Source: Bradyrhizobium betae | Lineage (GTDB): Bacteria > Pseudomonadota > Alphaproteobacteria > Rhizobiales > Xanthobacteraceae | Reading direction: 5' to 3' | Length of the DNA stretch: 64,000 nucleotides | Assembly: GCF_008932115.1 (NCBI RefSeq) | Contig: NZ_CP044543.1 | Span: 4,780,501-4,844,500 of the forward strand | Shown: in pieces, positions 62,007 through 64,000 of the stretch | Numbering within the stretch: the stretch's first letter is position 1 | Layout of the letters: every line of letters begins with the position of its first letter | Program-made: the position numbers and the translations under genes | Notes under the pieces: model-generated | Told to the model about the DNA's origin: nothing | The model's input: only the letters and a program-made list of their open reading frames with translations | Database searches by the model: none

Positions 62007-62933
62007 ATGAGCGTTCTCTACAAGGCCAACATGGTTCGCGGCGCGGAATGGGCGACCTTCTTCGCCGAGCGCGCGCCCGAGCTGCCGTTCCGGCTCTGGC
62101 CCGACATCGGCGATCCCGCCGACATCCGTTATCTCGTGGCGTGGGTGCCGCCTGATGACATCGCGACGACCTTTCCCAATCTCGAGCTGGTGTTCTCGGT
62201 CGGCGCCGGCGTCGATCAGTTCGATGCCACGAAGGTTCCGACGCACATTCCGCTCGTGCGCATGCTGGAGCCGGGTATTGCCGAGACCATGGTGGAATAC
62301 GTCACCATGTCCGTGCTCGCCCTGCATCGCGATCTCTTGCACTTCATGGCCCAGCAGAAGGAGCAGGTCTGGCGCGAGATCCGGATCACGCCGGCGAAGC
62401 GGCGGCGCGTGGGTGTGATGGGGCTCGGCCAGCTCGGCCAGGCCGCGCTCGAACGCCTCAAGGCGTTCGGCTTTCCGCTTGCCGGCTGGAATCGCTCGCC
62501 GCGCGAGATCGAGGGCGTCACCTGTTACGCGGGCGCGGACGCCTTGCCGGAATTCCTCGCGCAGGCGGACATCCTGGTCTGCCTGCTGCCGCTGACCGAC
62601 GAAACCCGCGGCATCCTCAACGCCAATCTGTTCGCGCGCCTGCCGCGCGGCGCTTCGCTGGTCAATGTCGGGCGTGGCCCGCATCTGGTCGAAGCCGATT
62701 TCCTCGCGGCCCTCGATAGCGGCGCGCTGTCCGGTGCCATTCTCGACGTCACCGATCCCGAGCCGCTGCCCGCCGGTCATCCGTTCTGGAGCCATCCGCG
62801 CATCCTGCTGACGCCGCACAACGCCAGCATGACCACGCCGGACACCGCCGTCGATTACGTGCTCGACGTCATCGCACGCTACCGCCGCGGCGAAGCGCTG
62901 CCCGGGCGCGTCGATCGGACGCGGGGCTACTAG
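62007..62933 (+). CDS. 2-hydroxyacid dehydrogenase, GhrA-like (glyoxylate/hydroxypyruvate reductase)
   Basis: 308 aa. A D-isomer-specific 2-hydroxyacid dehydrogenase: nucleotide-binding GVMGLGQLGQAALERL, NVGRGPHLVEADFLAAL with the catalytic Arg region, and catalytic His in LTPHNASMTTP. It would reduce glyoxylate, hydroxypyruvate or a related 2-oxoacid produced by the preceding oxidase. It starts 7 bp after the oxidase stop. Confidence 0.9.
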   Translation: MSVLYKANMVRGAEWATFFAERAPELPFRLWPDIGDPADIRYLVAWVPPDDIATTFPNLELVFSVGAGVDQFDATKVPTHIPLVRMLEPGIAETMVEYVTMSVLALHRDLLHFMAQQKEQVWREIRITPAKRRRVGVMGLGQLGQAALERLKAFGFPLAGWNRSPREIEGVTCYAGADALPEFLAQADILVCLLPLTDETRGILNANLFARLPRGASLVNVGRGPHLVEADFLAALDSGALSGAILDVTDPEPLPAGHPFWSHPRILLTPHNASMTTPDTAVDYVLDVIARYRRGEALPGRVDRTRGY

Positions 62934-62941
62934 GGATTCGC

Positions 62942-64000
<1,059 letters not shown>

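Overview
The window is GC-rich bacterial chromosome (about 64-65% G+C by eye). The gene content points to a Bradyrhizobium-like alphaproteobacterium: a GlgE-type trehalose/glycogen cluster beside an oxidative pentose-phosphate operon with a fused transaldolase/phosphoglucose isomerase, KorAB-type 2-oxoacid:ferredoxin oxidoreductase, the pqqABCDE operon, and several families of short palindromic repeats between genes. No rRNA, tRNA, CRISPR array, prophage or insertion sequence was seen. Species is inferred, not proven.

Layout. 1-9279 (minus): glgE-like, treS-maltokinase fusion, glgB, glgX (cut by the left edge), an operon turning trehalose into branched alpha-glucan. Divergently, 9484-13275 (plus): malQ and a GH15 glucosidase. 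13280-20785 (minus): tal-pgi, gnd, zwf, pgl, gntK and a HAD phosphatase, i.e. NADPH and pentose supply. 20786-22076: a gap with a candidate small RNA, a membrane PH-like gene and the prkA promoter region. 22077-26851 (plus): the prkA-yeaH-spoVR stress triad. 27064-28512 (minus): an ArsR-SRPBCC-small membrane protein-DUF1801 operon behind two palindromes. 28650-34644: a DsrE protein, a second PH-like membrane protein, and a korA/korB/FAD-Fe-S operon. 34920-40018 (minus): pqqABCDE (pqqA is 26 codons) followed by an aminopeptidase and a dimeric-barrel protein. 40267-42898 (plus): DUF6894, amidase, glutathione peroxidase, DUF3297. 43082-46774: malonyl-CoA decarboxylase between two direct repeats, AraC regulator and divergent MFS exporter. 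47199-51563 (minus): RND efflux permease and adaptor. 51788-56098: a frameshifted solute-binding gene, an unknown secreted protein, a cupin and a hybrid histidine kinase. 56218-64000: an XRE-cupin regulator divergent from a dipeptide-type ABC transporter with an FAD amine/amino-acid oxidase and a 2-hydroxyacid dehydrogenase, cut by the right edge.

How it works together. The left third is a stress-carbohydrate module: trehalose/maltose/glucan interconversion fed from and draining into glucose-6-phosphate, with the pentose-phosphate operon next door. The divergent glgE/malQ promoter region carries back-to-back GGAAC elements resembling promoters of EcfG, the alphaproteobacterial general-stress sigma factor; a similar weak element precedes prkA.

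Most notable observations: (1) a textbook intrinsic terminator (10-bp stem, seven U) inside the coding sequence of prkA at codons 57-68, built from codons that are rare in this genome; (2) a GlgE homologue in which the catalytic acid/base Glu is Lys and the maltose-1-phosphate-binding loop is rewritten, inside an otherwise complete GlgE-pathway operon; (3) a candidate minus-strand small RNA at 20958-21090 whose terminator loop is the anti-Shine-Dalgarno sequence UCCUCC; (4) a chromosomal repeat that has supplied the C-terminal tail of an AraC regulator.
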